Shown here in pieces: positions 51,476-62,233 of a DNA stretch of 64,000 nucleotides (positions are counted from its first letter, which is position 1; each line of letters opens with the position of its first letter). The stretch comes from Roseobacter sp. (GTDB lineage Bacteria; Pseudomonadota; Alphaproteobacteria; Rhodobacterales; Rhodobacteraceae). Position numbers and translations under genes: made by a program. A model generated the notes under the pieces. That model was given only the letters and a program-made list of their open reading frames with translations, made no database searches and was not told where the DNA came from. Location: NCBI GenBank assembly GCA_024636475.1, contig JAGXHA010000069.1, positions 1 to 64,000 on the forward strand. Reading direction: 5' to 3'.

Positions 51476-52792
51476 TTAATTCGATGCTGTCGTTTCAAGA
51501 CCTTCCGGCTGCCCGACAACGACAAACGCAATGCCTTCGGGATCAAGCAGATCACTTGCGACACGCTGAACATCACCCAAGGTAACAGCTTCGACTTTTT
51601 CGTTCCGTGTTGGGATATAGTCGATCGGCAGATCAAGCATCTGCATCCCCACCAGAATACTGGCTATCTGTTGATTGCCGTCAAACCGCAGCGGGTAAGA
51701 GCCGGTGATATAGGTCTTGGCATCGTCCAGCTCTTGCTGGGTCACACCGCTGTCAGCCATTTTGCTCCATTCATCACGGATCACACTGATCGCTTCGGCA
51801 ATGCGGTCATTGGCAGAGCTTACCGATCCCTGGTAAGTTTCAGCCAAGTCCATCGGCACCAGATAGGAATAAACGCCGTAGGTCAGCCCCCGTTTCTCGC
51901 GGATTTCATCCATAAGGCGGCTTTCAAACGACCCACCGCCCAACACCTGATTCATCACCGTAGCCGCAAACCAGTCATCATCCTTTTGCGACAGTCCTTT
52001 TTGCGCAAAGATCGCAACGGATTGTGGTGTTGGAAAATCAACCACCGTCACGCCAGTCGGAATAGTGACATCCGCGTCAGGTGGCATCGGCGCGCCCGTT
52101 TCAGGCAGATCACCCAGCAATTCATCCATCACCTGCCCAAGCGCTTCTGGTGTGATATCGCCAACCGCCGCAATGTAAATGCGGTCACGGGCCAGCACCC
52201 CTGCATGCGCGGCAATCAGATCGTCACGGGTCAGCGCCGTTACAGTTTCAATAGAACCACTGCGCGGCAGGCCATATGGGTGATCCCCATACATCAGCCG
52301 ATCCATCGTCTTGCGGGCAATGTCGTTTGGGTCTTTGTTGCTTGAGAGGATGCCCGAAAGCACCTGTCCGCGCACCCGGTCAATCGCGTCTTGATCAAAA
52401 CGCGGGTTCTGCAAGGCCTGTTTCAACAAGGCAATCGAAGCATCCTGATTTTCGGTCAAGAACCGTGTCGAGACTGCCAGCGCATCATCATCAACGCTAA
52501 ACCGAAAGCTGGACGCTAGACCTTCTGACGCGCGCGCAAAAGCACGTGCATCCATCTCGCCGGCGCCTTCTTCCAACAAGGCTGTCATCAGATTGATGGA
52601 GCCGCGCTTGTCTGCAGCTTCAAGCGATGCACCGCCACGGAACCGGATGTCGAGCGCGACAAACGGGATCGAGGGTTCCTGAACCAGCCAAGCTTTCAAT
52701 CCGCCGGGGGATATCACTTCTTGAATGTTCACATCAGCGCGGGCCGGGAACGCCGCCAGCAGTGTCAGCGCAAGTGCATAGATCAATCTCAT
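51476..52792 (-). CDS. M16 peptidase-like protein, non-catalytic partner
   Basis: A 438-aa periplasmic M16-family protein with a Sec signal (cleavage after ARA, about residue 19). The zinc motif HxxEH is absent (the equivalent region reads GSINLMTALLEEGAG), but the Arg/Tyr substrate-binding segment REKRGLTYGVYSY (about 300) is present. It therefore likely forms a heterodimer with the upstream M16 protein, which carries the zinc site. ATG at 52792 overlaps the preceding stop by 4 bases and follows GAAGAGGTG. Confidence 0.93.
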   Translation of the reverse strand: MRLIYALALTLLAAFPARADVNIQEVISPGGLKAWLVQEPSIPFVALDIRFRGGASLEAADKRGSINLMTALLEEGAGEMDARAFARASEGLASSFRFSVDDDALAVSTRFLTENQDASIALLKQALQNPRFDQDAIDRVRGQVLSGILSSNKDPNDIARKTMDRLMYGDHPYGLPRSGSIETVTALTRDDLIAAHAGVLARDRIYIAAVGDITPEALGQVMDELLGDLPETGAPMPPDADVTIPTGVTVVDFPTPQSVAIFAQKGLSQKDDDWFAATVMNQVLGGGSFESRLMDEIREKRGLTYGVYSYLVPMDLAETYQGSVSSANDRIAEAISVIRDEWSKMADSGVTQQELDDAKTYITGSYPLRFDGNQQIASILVGMQMLDLPIDYIPTRNEKVEAVTLGDVQRVASDLLDPEGIAFVVVGQPEGLETTASN

Positions 52793-54132
52793 TGGGTCAC
52801 CTCTTCATGCATCAGCCAGCCTGTGACGGACGCTTCACGGTTAAACACATCACGGGCCGCCTGCATGATATCTTCTGCGGTAACGGCCTCCAGAATATCG
52901 GGCCAGGCTTGCACATCTTCGACGGTCAGCCCGATGGCCAGCGCACTGCCATAGCGGTTTGCGACGCTGTCGGCGCTGTCACGCGAATAGATTTGCTCGG
53001 CGCGGATCTGGTTTTTGATCCGCTCCAACTGTTCGGGGTCAATGCCTTCGACCATAAAGCTGGCGATGGCAGCATCCATTGCATCCTCGGATTCTTGCAA
53101 GGACACGCCGGGTTGCGGAACGACCACAACATTGAAGGTCGTATCGTCCAACTTCTGTGCTTGGTAGAATGCTGCCGAATACGTTGCGACCGGCGCATCA
53201 AATTGAAGCTTTTCAGCAAAATAGGATGTCGTCCCGCCGCCCAGAATCTCGGCCAGGATCGTCAAAGCGGCTGCGGTTTTCTGGTCGCCCGGATCACGCT
53301 CTTGCGCCAGATAAGACCGACTTACATATTCCTGCGCAACACGGGGGTCGCGAAAGATCATGCGTCGTTCAGCGGTCTGCGGGGGTTCTTGGGTGCGCAA
53401 ACGCGCTGGCAGGTCTGGATTGGCAGGGATCGCACCATAGTATTTTTCAGCCAAAGTCCGGACCTCATCAGGCACGACATCACCCGATACGACCAAAATC
53501 GCATTGTTGGGAGAGTAGTAAAGGCTGTAGAAATCCAGCGCATCCTGTAAATCAAGCTCGCGCATCTCGTGCATCCAGCCAATGATGGGCGTGCCATAGC
53601 GATGGTTAAGATATTGCGCGGCACTCATCTGTTCACGAAACAATGCGGCGGGATCATTTTCAGTGCGCTGGTTTCGTTCTTCGATGATCACATCACGTTC
53701 GGTCGCGATGTTTTCAGGCGTCAGGCGGATGTTCTTCATCCGGTCTGATTCCATTTGCATCATCAACTCCAGCCGGTCGGCCGCGACCCGCTGGAAGTAG
53801 GCGGTGTAATCATAGCTGGTGAACGCATTGTCGCGGCCACCATTCTTGGCCACGGTCGCCGAAAACTCGCCCGATTCCATTTTATCTGTGGCTTTGAACA
53901 ACAAATGCTCAAGAAAATGGGCCACCCCGGAGGATCCTTTCGGCTCGTCCGCCGAACCGGCGCGATACCAGACCATTTGCTGAACGGATGGCGCACGGTG
54001 ATCTTCAACCACCACGACCTCCATCCCGTTATCCAAGGTGAAATGTGTAACGGCCTCGTTGTCAGCCGCCAAAACCACGGAGCCTGGTAGGAAAAGCGAT
54101 ATTATGGTGGCAAAAGCTGAGAGTCTGATCAT
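52789..54132 (-). CDS. M16 zinc metallopeptidase, catalytic subunit
   Basis: A 447-aa exported insulinase-family peptidase. Residues 1-22 are a Sec signal (SVVLAADN cleavage region), and HFLEH at 72-76 is the inverted zinc motif, with the third ligand Glu about 76 residues later in ERDVIIEERNQR. It cleaves peptides in the periplasm, probably together with the inactive homologue encoded next. Start at ATG 54132 fits the signal peptide and GAAGGACGCGCC; the longer frame upstream is not coding. Encoded after the bamF-like lipoprotein gene. Confidence 0.94.
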   Translation of the reverse strand: MIRLSAFATIISLFLPGSVVLAADNEAVTHFTLDNGMEVVVVEDHRAPSVQQMVWYRAGSADEPKGSSGVAHFLEHLLFKATDKMESGEFSATVAKNGGRDNAFTSYDYTAYFQRVAADRLELMMQMESDRMKNIRLTPENIATERDVIIEERNQRTENDPAALFREQMSAAQYLNHRYGTPIIGWMHEMRELDLQDALDFYSLYYSPNNAILVVSGDVVPDEVRTLAEKYYGAIPANPDLPARLRTQEPPQTAERRMIFRDPRVAQEYVSRSYLAQERDPGDQKTAAALTILAEILGGGTTSYFAEKLQFDAPVATYSAAFYQAQKLDDTTFNVVVVPQPGVSLQESEDAMDAAIASFMVEGIDPEQLERIKNQIRAEQIYSRDSADSVANRYGSALAIGLTVEDVQAWPDILEAVTAEDIMQAARDVFNREASVTGWLMHEEVTQ

Positions 54133-54239
54133 GGCGCGTCCTTCAGGCAAGTTCTTAGAGCCTATAGGTACGCTGCCTTGCCATGTGTTCAAGGGACCTA
54201 ACAGATTTGTAATCAAGCGGGCTTGATAAGAAAACCGGC

Positions 54240-54743
54240 TTACTGAGCAGGGGGCGCAGACGGAGTACGCGCGCCTGCCCGCCGCCAACGCGCAGCTTCG
54301 GCGTTGGCATCAAGCGCTTGGCGGTCATACGCGTCGTTATAACGATCAACGGGAAAAAGCTTGAACTGCGTGAGGCGCGATTGGCGCTTGCGGAATTGTG
54401 CATCAGTCTCAGACAGTTGCTGACGAATACCCGGCGTCACGCCAAAGCGGCTGGCCTGCTGCACCAACGCGCTGTCACTTGCCAGAATTCCGCCCTCAGT
54501 CGCGCGGACACTGCCGCCAAAGGCCTCGATACCTTCGGCAAGTGCCGAACGATCGGTCAAATTTGCTTGCCCGGGCGTTGGCGGCGGAAGGCTGGTATAA
54601 CTTTCAGGCTCCGCAAGCGGCTTGACCGGCTGGACCATGAATTCATCAGGGCCATTTCCCATACTGCGAATGTCACGCAGGCCATCATTGGCGCAGCCAC
54701 TAAGGAAAAGCGGTATCAGGACAAGGGCGGCGACAAAGCGCAT
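54240..54743 (-). CDS. bamF: DUF3035 lipoprotein, BamF-like
   Basis: A 167-aa lipoprotein with signal peptide and lipobox LSGC (Cys17). The mature part (GPDEFMVQPVKPLAEPESYTSLPPPTPG) is typical of DUF3035, named BamF in alphaproteobacteria and found in the BAM outer-membrane assembly complex. The C-terminal half is basic and alpha-helical with repeats of R and A. ATG 54743 is the only start giving the signal peptide. It follows lspA, whose product matures it. Role by homology, not proven. Confidence 0.87.
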   Translation of the reverse strand: MRFVAALVLIPLFLSGCANDGLRDIRSMGNGPDEFMVQPVKPLAEPESYTSLPPPTPGQANLTDRSALAEGIEAFGGSVRATEGGILASDSALVQQASRFGVTPGIRQQLSETDAQFRKRQSRLTQFKLFPVDRYNDAYDRQALDANAEAARWRRAGARTPSAPPAQ

Positions 54744-54794
54744 GACGGGTCTCCTACAGAACACTCCATACCTAACGCAGGCAGGCGGCGAATG

Positions 54795-55292
54795 TCACTG
54801 GCCTTTTTTAATGCGCTTATTTTCTTCAGTTTCTTGATCCGACGTGAAGATGATCAAGCCAATCGCACCTGCAAAGATAAAGACATCAGCGACGTTGAAA
54901 ACAAACGGATTATTGATCCCGCAGCAAGACATGTTCAGAAAATCAAGGACATAGCCATAGATCAGCCGGTCAACGACATTCGCAAGCGCACCTCCCACCA
55001 GCAAACCTGTGCTGATTTTCGCCCAAAACCCTAGCACCTGTCGCGACGCCCACACCAGAACGCCGATCGAGATCAAGAACGCCACCGTGATTAAAATCCA
55101 GCGGCTCGCCTCTGATCCGTCACCGAACAGACCAAAATTGATCCCCCGGTTTTCGCCATAGCGAAAGTTTATCACGGGTGGCAGCACATCAATGGTGCGA
55201 ATACGGCTCAGCTCCATCGTATGTATGACGATGTACTTGCTAAGCTGATCCAGAATGAAGGCTGCAAATCCAGCCCAGAAGATGATGCGCAT
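54795..55292 (-). CDS. lspA: Lipoprotein signal peptidase (SPase II)
   Basis: A 165-aa aspartic membrane peptidase with four helices. Catalytic Asp residues lie in NVVDRLIYG (about 113) and FNVADVFI (about 135). It removes signal peptides from prolipoproteins, such as the BamF-like protein next door. GAAGGAATAGCA precedes the ATG. Tight gap of 17 bases after purH. Confidence 0.96.
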   Translation of the reverse strand: MRIIFWAGFAAFILDQLSKYIVIHTMELSRIRTIDVLPPVINFRYGENRGINFGLFGDGSEASRWILITVAFLISIGVLVWASRQVLGFWAKISTGLLVGGALANVVDRLIYGYVLDFLNMSCCGINNPFVFNVADVFIFAGAIGLIIFTSDQETEENKRIKKGQ

Positions 55293-55309
55293 TGCTATTC
55301 CTTCAAAAC

Positions 55310-56896
55310 CTAGTGCCGGAAATGGCGCATGCCCGTAAAGACCATGGCAAGCCCGGCCTCGTCCGCTGCCGCAATAACTTCGTCGTCGCGCATCGACCCT
55401 CCCGGCTGGATCAACGCAGTAGCCCCGGCTTGGGCGGCAGTGATCAGCCCGTCGGCAAAGGGGAAAAACGCGTCCGATGCAACCACAGACCCTTGGGTCA
55501 GCGGTGCGGGAAGGCCCATCGCTTCGGCCATATCCTGCGCTTTGCGTGCCGCAATGCGTGTGCTGTCAACGCGGCTCATTTGCCCTGCGCCGACACCAAC
55601 AGTAGCACCATTTTTTACGTAGATAATGGCGTTGGATTTCACGTGCTTTGCGACTGTCCAGGCGAACATCATGTCAGACAGTTCCTGATCTGTCGGCTGG
55701 CGCTTGGTTACCACCTTGAGGTCCGCCATGGTGATCCGGCCTACGTCCTTGTCCTGCACCAGATAGCCACCAGACACCTGACGGAACGCCAAAGCGGCTG
55801 CCGACGGATCCGCCAGACCGTCGGTGGTCAATAAACGCAGGTTCTTTTTCTTGGCAAAAATCGCCTTGGCATCATCAGACGCCCCCGGCGCAATCACGAC
55901 TTCGGTAAAAATGGCGCTGATCGCCTCAGCGGTTTCTGCATCAAGTTCTTGGTTCAGCGCGATGATCCCGCCAAAAGCAGAGGTGCGGTCACAGTCGAAG
56001 GCGCGGGTATAGGCATCAACCATCGAGGTGCCATGCGCCACGCCACACGGGTTGGCATGCTTGATGATCGCGCAGGCGGGGCCTTTGGCCGGGTCAAATT
56101 CGCTGACCAACTCATAGGCCGCGTCGGTATCGTTAATGTTGTTGTAAGACAGTTCCTTGCCTTGATGCTGCATTGCTGTTGCAACGCCCGGACGGTTGGA
56201 CCCATCTGTATAGAACGCCGCAGACTGGTGCGGGTTTTCGCCATAGCGAAGGGTTTGTGCAAGTGTACCGCCAACTGTGCGGCGCCGCGGCGTGTCACCC
56301 ACTTGCGCGGCCATCCATGTGCTGACGGCCGTATCATACGCGGCAGTACGGGCATAAGCCGTTTGGGCAAGACGCTGGCGCAGGGCATAGCTGGTCTGGC
56401 CGTCATGCGCCTGCAGTTCAGCAATCACCACGGCATAGTCTTCAACATCAACGACCACGTTCACAAAGCCGTGGTTCTTGGCCGCAGAACGGATCATCGC
56501 AGGCCCACCGATATCAATATTCTCGATGACTTCGGCGTATTCTGCCCCCTTGGCCACCGTCTCCTCAAATGGGTACAGGTTCACCACCACCAGATCGATT
56601 GCGCCGATGTCATGCGCATCCATTGCGGCAACATGTTCTTTATTATCACGCAAAGCCAGCAGCCCGCCGTGCACGACTGGATGAAGCGTTTTCACACGCC
56701 CGTCCATCATCTCGGGAAAGCCTGTGATTTCTGCCACGTCCTTAACCGCCAATCCGGCATCACGAAGGGCCTTCGCCGTGCCGCCCGTGCTGAGCAACTC
56801 GACCCCGTGCGCTGCCAGCGCATGCCCCAGTTCGACCAATCCGGTCTTGTCGGAAACGGAAAGAAGGGCGCGGGATACTGGGTGAAGATCGGGCAT
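55310..56896 (-). CDS. purH: Bifunctional AICAR transformylase/IMP cyclohydrolase
   Basis: A 528-aa enzyme, close to E. coli PurH in length. N-terminal IMP cyclohydrolase (MGS-like; [10 protein letters not shown] near residue 35) and C-terminal transformylase ([11 protein letters not shown] near residue 268, with catalytic Lys-His). It makes IMP in the last two steps of purine synthesis. AAGGAAA precedes the ATG. It lies 17 bases from both neighbours in a conserved alphaproteobacterial order. Confidence 0.97.
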   Translation of the reverse strand: MPDLHPVSRALLSVSDKTGLVELGHALAAHGVELLSTGGTAKALRDAGLAVKDVAEITGFPEMMDGRVKTLHPVVHGGLLALRDNKEHVAAMDAHDIGAIDLVVVNLYPFEETVAKGAEYAEVIENIDIGGPAMIRSAAKNHGFVNVVVDVEDYAVVIAELQAHDGQTSYALRQRLAQTAYARTAAYDTAVSTWMAAQVGDTPRRRTVGGTLAQTLRYGENPHQSAAFYTDGSNRPGVATAMQHQGKELSYNNINDTDAAYELVSEFDPAKGPACAIIKHANPCGVAHGTSMVDAYTRAFDCDRTSAFGGIIALNQELDAETAEAISAIFTEVVIAPGASDDAKAIFAKKKNLRLLTTDGLADPSAAALAFRQVSGGYLVQDKDVGRITMADLKVVTKRQPTDQELSDMMFAWTVAKHVKSNAIIYVKNGATVGVGAGQMSRVDSTRIAARKAQDMAEAMGLPAPLTQGSVVASDAFFPFADGLITAAQAGATALIQPGGSMRDDEVIAAADEAGLAMVFTGMRHFRH

Positions 56897-56913
56897 AGGG
56901 CAGTTTCCTTGGT

Positions 56914-58662
56914 TCAGTCTTGGTCTTCATAGGGATCGTCGATCGACAGATCCCGCACGCCAATCGCAGTTTCCTGTGCTTTGGACAAGGACCACCTGAC
57001 CCGCGTGGCATGGGTCATGGCCCGTCCCGACAGCAATATTTGCAAAGACGCACGCGGTTTCAAACGGTTGCGTTCCAGATAAACGCTTGGTTCCAATGAC
57101 AGTTTATGGGTGCCGTCGTGCCGGAACACCCATATCTCTCCACTTTTTTGGGCCATCGAAATTGCGGCCCCCCCTAAATCAAGAGTCGCATCCACGTCAG
57201 GGTGCAGATGAAAACGAATCTTGTAAGGGATGCCTTTCAGCTTCAGCGCGTCCATTTCGCGGTCAAACTGGCGCTTTTCCACATCTTCCATCGCCAAAAG
57301 CATATCTTCGCCAGCAATTGCGCGCCCGTCATCGGTCAGCTCGATTGTGCGGGCGTGGGTCAGACCGAACCCCGCAACATAACCGTTATGGCCCCCCTGA
57401 AACTGGGTACCATCGCTGACCGAACCAATCTCGACGGGGACATATGTTGGTCCGTCAATCAACGCCTCTTGCCCGGTGTGGCGGTCTGGCTCGGCCAAAC
57501 GGGCGCTGGAATATCCGCTCAGCGACAAACCGGAATGCGACGGCGTCGCCCGCCCGGCGCGCCGCCAAGCGGACCCGAAAGAAGCACCCGATCCACAGTT
57601 GACCACCAAGGGGCGACGCCCCGATGTCAGCTCGAACGCCAAGGTGGACGCATGAGCATTAACCGATTCGGCCCCACCGGGAGGAACACTTGCATCAATG
57701 ATCACACTTGTCCTTCCGGCAGAGAGCCGCGCATAGCCCATCGACAAACCATCGGGTTGTTTCGTCTTTACTTTTGCCGTCGACAGCGCGTGATCCAACC
57801 AGCCCTCGGGCCCGCGCCCGCCGCCATGGAAGCGCGCCAGCCCGCCATCTGTGTGCCGCAAAGTGCGCAAGGTAGGCGCGATGCGCTCGATCGCCGCCAT
57901 ATGCGCCTTTGGCGTGCCACGCCCTGCATCGCTTAGCGCGGCGGCGGCCCATGTCAGCAGGGTAAAGACCTGCAAGAGTTCCTCGGGATTGCGGGTCGGC
58001 AAGCCACCTTGTTCGTCAATTTGTATGTCACATTCGCGGGCCAGCGCCTTGATCGCCGGGTCCGCCAACGATTCTTGGCCTTCCAGCGAAAGGCCCGCAT
58101 AAATCAACCCGGTCAAAGCCTCAAACCGCGGCAGGCCGGGGGCTGCGGCATGCCAGCGCCGCGACAAAAACGACGTCTGCTCGACCAGCGACCTATAGAA
58201 TGCGTCGCTTTGTTCTTGTTCGGTCCCGCGCAGCACGAAAAGCGCGTGGTTGATCCACCGGATCAGCCGCCGCCCGGTCAAATCGGGTGTCCACCCGATG
58301 CCGCGCCCTTTGCCGAACTGGTCGATCCATCCCCAAAGCCAGCGTTGTGCGGTATTGCGCGCCTTGATGTCACCAACGGCTGCAAGATCTTCCATCCACG
58401 CAAACCCGTGTAACTCTTGCGCGAACTCTTGGTCAGGTGTGGCGATTTCCCACAAATTATTCGCGTCGGATGCCTGAATCAAAGTACCCGAGAATAATAG
58501 GTTTCCAGCTACAAGCTGTCTCCCCCGAGCGAACGACCCGATGGTGCGCGGTTCAGGTGACGAAACGAATCCCCTCGCCTGCGCATGGGTTCTGGTTGCG
58601 GCACGGGCATGCCAACGGTTCAAAAAACGCGTCTTTCGCGCGTGAAAACTGGTACTGTTCAT
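56914..58662 (-). CDS. Heparinase II/III family protein
   Basis: A 582-aa protein: an N-terminal alpha-helical toroid (about 70-290) followed by the heparinase II/III beta-sandwich (about 320-560; e.g. [20 protein letters not shown], given in pieces, and [12 protein letters not shown]). No export signal is evident, so a cytoplasmic or cell-wall-associated polysaccharide lyase role is uncertain; it belongs to a family placed between rsmB and purH in alphaproteobacteria. ATG at 58662 follows AAGGG. Confidence 0.88.
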   Translation of the reverse strand: MNSTSFHARKTRFLNRWHARAATRTHAQARGFVSSPEPRTIGSFARGRQLVAGNLLFSGTLIQASDANNLWEIATPDQEFAQELHGFAWMEDLAAVGDIKARNTAQRWLWGWIDQFGKGRGIGWTPDLTGRRLIRWINHALFVLRGTEQEQSDAFYRSLVEQTSFLSRRWHAAAPGLPRFEALTGLIYAGLSLEGQESLADPAIKALARECDIQIDEQGGLPTRNPEELLQVFTLLTWAAAALSDAGRGTPKAHMAAIERIAPTLRTLRHTDGGLARFHGGGRGPEGWLDHALSTAKVKTKQPDGLSMGYARLSAGRTSVIIDASVPPGGAESVNAHASTLAFELTSGRRPLVVNCGSGASFGSAWRRAGRATPSHSGLSLSGYSSARLAEPDRHTGQEALIDGPTYVPVEIGSVSDGTQFQGGHNGYVAGFGLTHARTIELTDDGRAIAGEDMLLAMEDVEKRQFDREMDALKLKGIPYKIRFHLHPDVDATLDLGGAAISMAQKSGEIWVFRHDGTHKLSLEPSVYLERNRLKPRASLQILLSGRAMTHATRVRWSLSKAQETAIGVRDLSIDDPYEDQD

Positions 58663-58776
58663 GCGGCTGCCCTTGTACGCTCTGGTGGCGTTTATCAGAC
58701 CATACTCTTAGATCGCGCCCAAGTCACCGCATTTTGGCCAGCAAAAAGCCCAACTTTGCACTTTTTCGACAACGCT

Positions 58777-60048
58777 TCAGCCTGCTTTACGCAGACAGGC
58801 GATATAAAAACCATCCATCCCGCCAAGGTCAGGCCAATAGTCCGGGCGCAGGCGCAACCCGCCTTCCGAGCTGATCCAGGCAGGATCGACACCGGGAATG
58901 TCCAATGCGCCCCGGTCAACAGTCATGTCCGAATGACGCTCCAGCGCTTCATCGATCTGAACCTCGCCCTCGTCTGGCAACAACGAACATGTGCAAAAAA
59001 CCAAACGGCCACCGGGGTTTAACAAAGACCACGCATGGTCGATCAACTCGGCCTGCAATTCAATCAGATCACCGAACTCGGACCCGTCTTTGGCGTAGGG
59101 CAAGTCGGGATGACGGCGAATCGTTCCCGTCGCAGAGCAGGGCGCATCAAGCATGATGGCATCAAACTGCCCCTCGAATTCCCGCGCATCAGCCACGACC
59201 ACCTTGGCGGGCAAATGGACCCTTGCAAGGTTCTCGCGAACCCGCTGCATGCGTGGCTTTGAACTATCAACGGCCGTCACCTGCGCACCCGCAGCGGCCA
59301 ATTGCATCGTTTTGCCCCCCGGTGCGGCGCAAAGATCCAGCACAGTCTCGCCTTTCTGAGGGGCCAGTATCTTGACCGGTAAAGCAGCGGCGGCGTCTTG
59401 CACCCACCAATCCCCCTCGGCAAATCCCGGCATTGCCGTGACCTGACCCGCATCAGCGACACGCACCGATCCGGTTGGCAAAACGATTCCACCAACAGCT
59501 TCGGCCAGCGCGGCGGGATCTTTTCTGGCGCTCAGATCAAGCGGCGCACCTGCGAAATGGGCCGCCTCGATTGCGGCCATTGCATCAGCGCCCCATGCTT
59601 CGGACAGCGGGCCACGCAACCATTTGGGCAGGCGCGGGGATCGCAAGGCCGCCCATGCCTCTGGACCCTCGGTCGCAATCTTACGCAGCACCGCATTGGT
59701 CAATCCCTTGAGATGGCCCAGCTTCTTGTGGCTTCCCACCAGCTCAACCATCGCATTCACCACACCATGCGCGGCACCGCCCTGGCACAGCTCGATCGTT
59801 CCGACGCGCAGCGCATTGCGCACTGTCATCGGTGGGTTTTTCGAAAGATGCTTCTGCAAAAGCCGATCCGCACGTTCCATGCCGCGCAACGTATCAAGTG
59901 CCAGACGTTGCGCACGGGCGCGGTCATCGGGCGGCAACTTGTCCAGCGCACCTGCGGCCAGCAACTCGGACATCAGGCTTTCTTCTTCAAGGATCATATC
60001 AAGAAGATACACCGCACTTCTGCGGGCCTGAACGCCGGTATCTGACAT
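58777..60048 (-). CDS. rsmB: 16S rRNA m5C967 methyltransferase RsmB
   Basis: A 423-aa methyltransferase: NusB-like RNA-binding N-domain (about 1-130) and SAM-dependent catalytic domain. SAM-binding VLDLCAAPGGKTMQLA (about 240), catalytic Cys motif DAPCSATGTIRRHPD (about 315) and the second Cys in CTCSLLPDEGE (about 368). It methylates C967 of 16S rRNA. Divergent from the SDHAF4-like gene with an 88-base gap. Confidence 0.95.
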   Translation of the reverse strand: MSDTGVQARRSAVYLLDMILEEESLMSELLAAGALDKLPPDDRARAQRLALDTLRGMERADRLLQKHLSKNPPMTVRNALRVGTIELCQGGAAHGVVNAMVELVGSHKKLGHLKGLTNAVLRKIATEGPEAWAALRSPRLPKWLRGPLSEAWGADAMAAIEAAHFAGAPLDLSARKDPAALAEAVGGIVLPTGSVRVADAGQVTAMPGFAEGDWWVQDAAAALPVKILAPQKGETVLDLCAAPGGKTMQLAAAGAQVTAVDSSKPRMQRVRENLARVHLPAKVVVADAREFEGQFDAIMLDAPCSATGTIRRHPDLPYAKDGSEFGDLIELQAELIDHAWSLLNPGGRLVFCTCSLLPDEGEVQIDEALERHSDMTVDRGALDIPGVDPAWISSEGGLRLRPDYWPDLGGMDGFYIACLRKAG

Positions 60049-60136
60049 GCGTAACGCCTTCTCACTGGGGGCTTGGGTTGTCTGAGCTTGATTCTGGCGT
60101 ATATCAAGGGGACCGCAGCCTCAAGAGGATGAGATG

Positions 60137-60415
60137 ATGACCGAAGCAGGTAAACCACCAATGCCCAGCCCACCCCATGATCCGCAACCGATCCCCGAAC
60201 CGGGACCGGATTTGCCACCGCGGCCCAGACCCGGCCCAAAACCGATGATCACGCAGGAGCTGCCACCGGCAGCCCTGCGCGCCCTTGCCGAAGCCGAGGA
60301 ACGGCGTAAAAAGGCAAGCGCGTTGGAATTGCCGCCCGAGCTAGGGGGCCGAGAAGGGCCCGAACCCGTACGTTACGGCGATTGGGAGAAGAAAGGCATC
60401 GCTGTCGACTTTTAG
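60137..60415 (+). CDS. DUF1674/SDHAF4-like succinate dehydrogenase assembly protein
   Basis: A 92-aa protein with a proline-rich disordered N-terminus and the family C-terminus LGGREGPEPVRYGDWEKKG followed by IAVDF. Eukaryotic SDHAF4 binds flavinylated SdhA during complex II assembly; bacterial members are inferred to do the same. ATG 60137 has the better spacing to AGAGGA; ATG 60134 directly before is possible. Convergent with the secreted orphan gene. Confidence 0.87.
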   Translation: MTEAGKPPMPSPPHDPQPIPEPGPDLPPRPRPGPKPMITQELPPAALRALAEAEERRKKASALELPPELGGREGPEPVRYGDWEKKGIAVDF

Positions 60416-60465
60416 GTCGCCAAGTTCCGCAAAGCTGGAACTTCCAGCCGGATCGGCAGCTTAAA

Positions 60466-60822
60466 TCACCGCAAGGAAAAATCTGCTGACTGTCCAAAAC
60501 CCTTGTCCGAGGTAAAGCGAATTTTTTCCCCGTTCAAAGTGACTTCCTGGCAGTTATAGCCCAAATCATCTCCGCCCCACTCGAGGCTTCGGCAAAAAAA
60601 GCCGTCTTTCCAAGTCCAGTTGCCGGAAATCTCCCAAATAGCACCTGTTCCGGAAATCCCACCAGTAGACGTCACACTGAGTTCGACCAAAGGACGTCTG
60701 AGCTTTTTACCCTCGATTGCAGATACGAAAGCAGACTGGCTTTCAACTTTTTGAAATTCCGCGTGGGCAGCCTGAGACATCGCAAGAATGCTAGCGCAGG
60801 CAATCATAAACACTTTTTTCAT
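60466..60822 (-). CDS. Small secreted protein of unknown function
   Basis: A 118-aa protein with a clear Sec signal (MKKVFMIACASILAMSQAAHA, cleavage after residue 21; shown here within limits as pieces). The mature 97 residues are beta-rich, with an even number of Cys (two, FFCRSLEW and NCQEV) that could form a disulfide. I do not recognise a family. AGGAG precedes the ATG; the gene is alone between convergent DUF1674 and dapB. Similar genes are common in roseobacters by my recollection only. Confidence 0.75.
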   Translation of the reverse strand: MKKVFMIACASILAMSQAAHAEFQKVESQSAFVSAIEGKKLRRPLVELSVTSTGGISGTGAIWEISGNWTWKDGFFCRSLEWGGDDLGYNCQEVTLNGEKIRFTSDKGFGQSADFSLR

Positions 60823-60918
60823 CTTGAACTCCTGTCTGGTTGTTTAATCAAGCTACGCACCAGGTATTAAGATAGTTTCATTCCGCCCCAAGAAAAGCGG
60901 CCGCCTGTCGCATGGTCT

Positions 60919-61734
60919 TCAGTCGTTCAGGCCCAATACATCGAGCATGTCATATTGCCCCGGTGACCGGCCCTGCCCCCAAAGTGCCGCCTTGATTGCC
61001 CCGCGTGCAAAGACAGCCCGATCCGACGCAATATGGCGCAGAATGATCCGCTCGCCTGCCGCTGCGAAAAGGACATCGTGTTCGCCCACGATGTCGCCGC
61101 CCCGGATCGCGGTAAAGCCGATATCGCCGCGCTTGCGTGCGCCCGTGATCCCGTCGCGGCCACGGTCAGAGACATCGGCCAACGCCACCCCACGGCCTTC
61201 GGCAGCGGCCTCGCCCAGCATCAGCGCGGTACCGGAGGGCGCGTCGACCTTCTGGTTATGATGCGCCTCGATGATCTCAATATCGAAATCCTCGTCCAGG
61301 GCTGCTGCAACGCGCTTTGTCAGTTGTGTCAACAGGTTGACCCCAAGGCTCATGTTGCCTGCACGCACGATCACGGCATGACGGGCCGCAGGCTCGAGCG
61401 AGGCGATCTGGGCGTCTGACAACCCGGTTGTGCCGATTACGTGAACCGCGCGCGCCTGCGCTGCAAGTGCTGCAAATTCCAATGTGGCCTCGGGGGTGGT
61501 AAAATCGATCACGGCTTGCGCGGGCGCAATCGCTTCGAGCGGGTCGTCTGTGACGATAACGCCCATAGCGGCACCTCCCATGGCGGTTCCCACATCCTGA
61601 CCCACCCAAGGATGCCCCGGACGTTCAATTGCGCCAACCAAGCGGACACGGTCGTTGGCAGAAACCTGCCCAATCAGCATCTGGCCCATCCGGCCCGAAG
61701 CCCCTGTAATTGTTACACCCGGTGTATCGCTCAT
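60919..61734 (-). CDS. dapB: 4-hydroxy-tetrahydrodipicolinate reductase
   Basis: A 271-aa DapB, an NAD(P)H-dependent enzyme of the diaminopimelate lysine pathway. Cofactor motif [10 protein letters not shown] (about 8-17), the catalytic His/Lys region [16 protein letters not shown] (about 155) and the [10 protein letters not shown] segment are intact. AAGGAG precedes the ATG at 61734. Length matches the family. Divergent from rbfA. The presence of this gene means lysine is made via DAP here. Confidence 0.96.
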   Translation of the reverse strand: MSDTPGVTITGASGRMGQMLIGQVSANDRVRLVGAIERPGHPWVGQDVGTAMGGAAMGVIVTDDPLEAIAPAQAVIDFTTPEATLEFAALAAQARAVHVIGTTGLSDAQIASLEPAARHAVIVRAGNMSLGVNLLTQLTKRVAAALDEDFDIEIIEAHHNQKVDAPSGTALMLGEAAAEGRGVALADVSDRGRDGITGARKRGDIGFTAIRGGDIVGEHDVLFAAAGERIILRHIASDRAVFARGAIKAALWGQGRSPGQYDMLDVLGLND

Positions 61735-61813
61735 GCTGTGCTCCTTTTTCACGTGTGGTTTAGCGTGTCGCGATGCGCTTGGCAAAACCTCAGCAACCCC
61801 TTAGATGAAGCGT

Positions 61814-62233
61814 ATGGCAAAGAACAAGACTCACGAGGGCGCAGGCCCTACTCAACGGCAACTGCGCGTAGGCGAAACCATTCGCCGCGCCTTGTCCGAC
61901 GTTTTGGCGCGTGGCGATGTCCACGACCCGGAACTTAACCGCCTGTCGATCACGGTGGGCGAGGTGCGCGCCTCCTCCGATCTTAAGATCGCGACAGCAT
62001 TTGTTTTGCCCTTGGGCGGTGAAGGTCGCGAGGATGTGCTGAAGCTTCTGGCGCGCAACAAGGGCGAATTGCGTCGTCAGGTCTCAAAAAAGCTGGTGCT
62101 GAAATTTGCGCCCGATCTGCGGTTTCAACTGGACGAAACATTTGACCGGATGGACGAAACCCGCCGCATGCTGGCCCAAGACGCCGTGCGCCGTGACACT
62201 GCGACATCTGGCTCAGACCCCGAAGAGATATGA
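61814..62233 (+). CDS. rbfA: 30S ribosome-binding factor RbfA
   Basis: A 139-aa KH-like RNA-binding protein with segments [19 protein letters not shown] and SIDRLDE-like [17 protein letters not shown] (in pieces). It helps 16S rRNA maturation and cold adaptation. ATG 61814 is preferred to ATG 61805 by alignment to the usual N-terminus. Its stop overlaps the next gene's ATG by 4 bases. It opens an rbfA-truB arrangement usual in alphaproteobacteria, with one extra gene inserted. Confidence 0.95.
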   Translation: MAKNKTHEGAGPTQRQLRVGETIRRALSDVLARGDVHDPELNRLSITVGEVRASSDLKIATAFVLPLGGEGREDVLKLLARNKGELRRQVSKKLVLKFAPDLRFQLDETFDRMDETRRMLAQDAVRRDTATSGSDPEEI

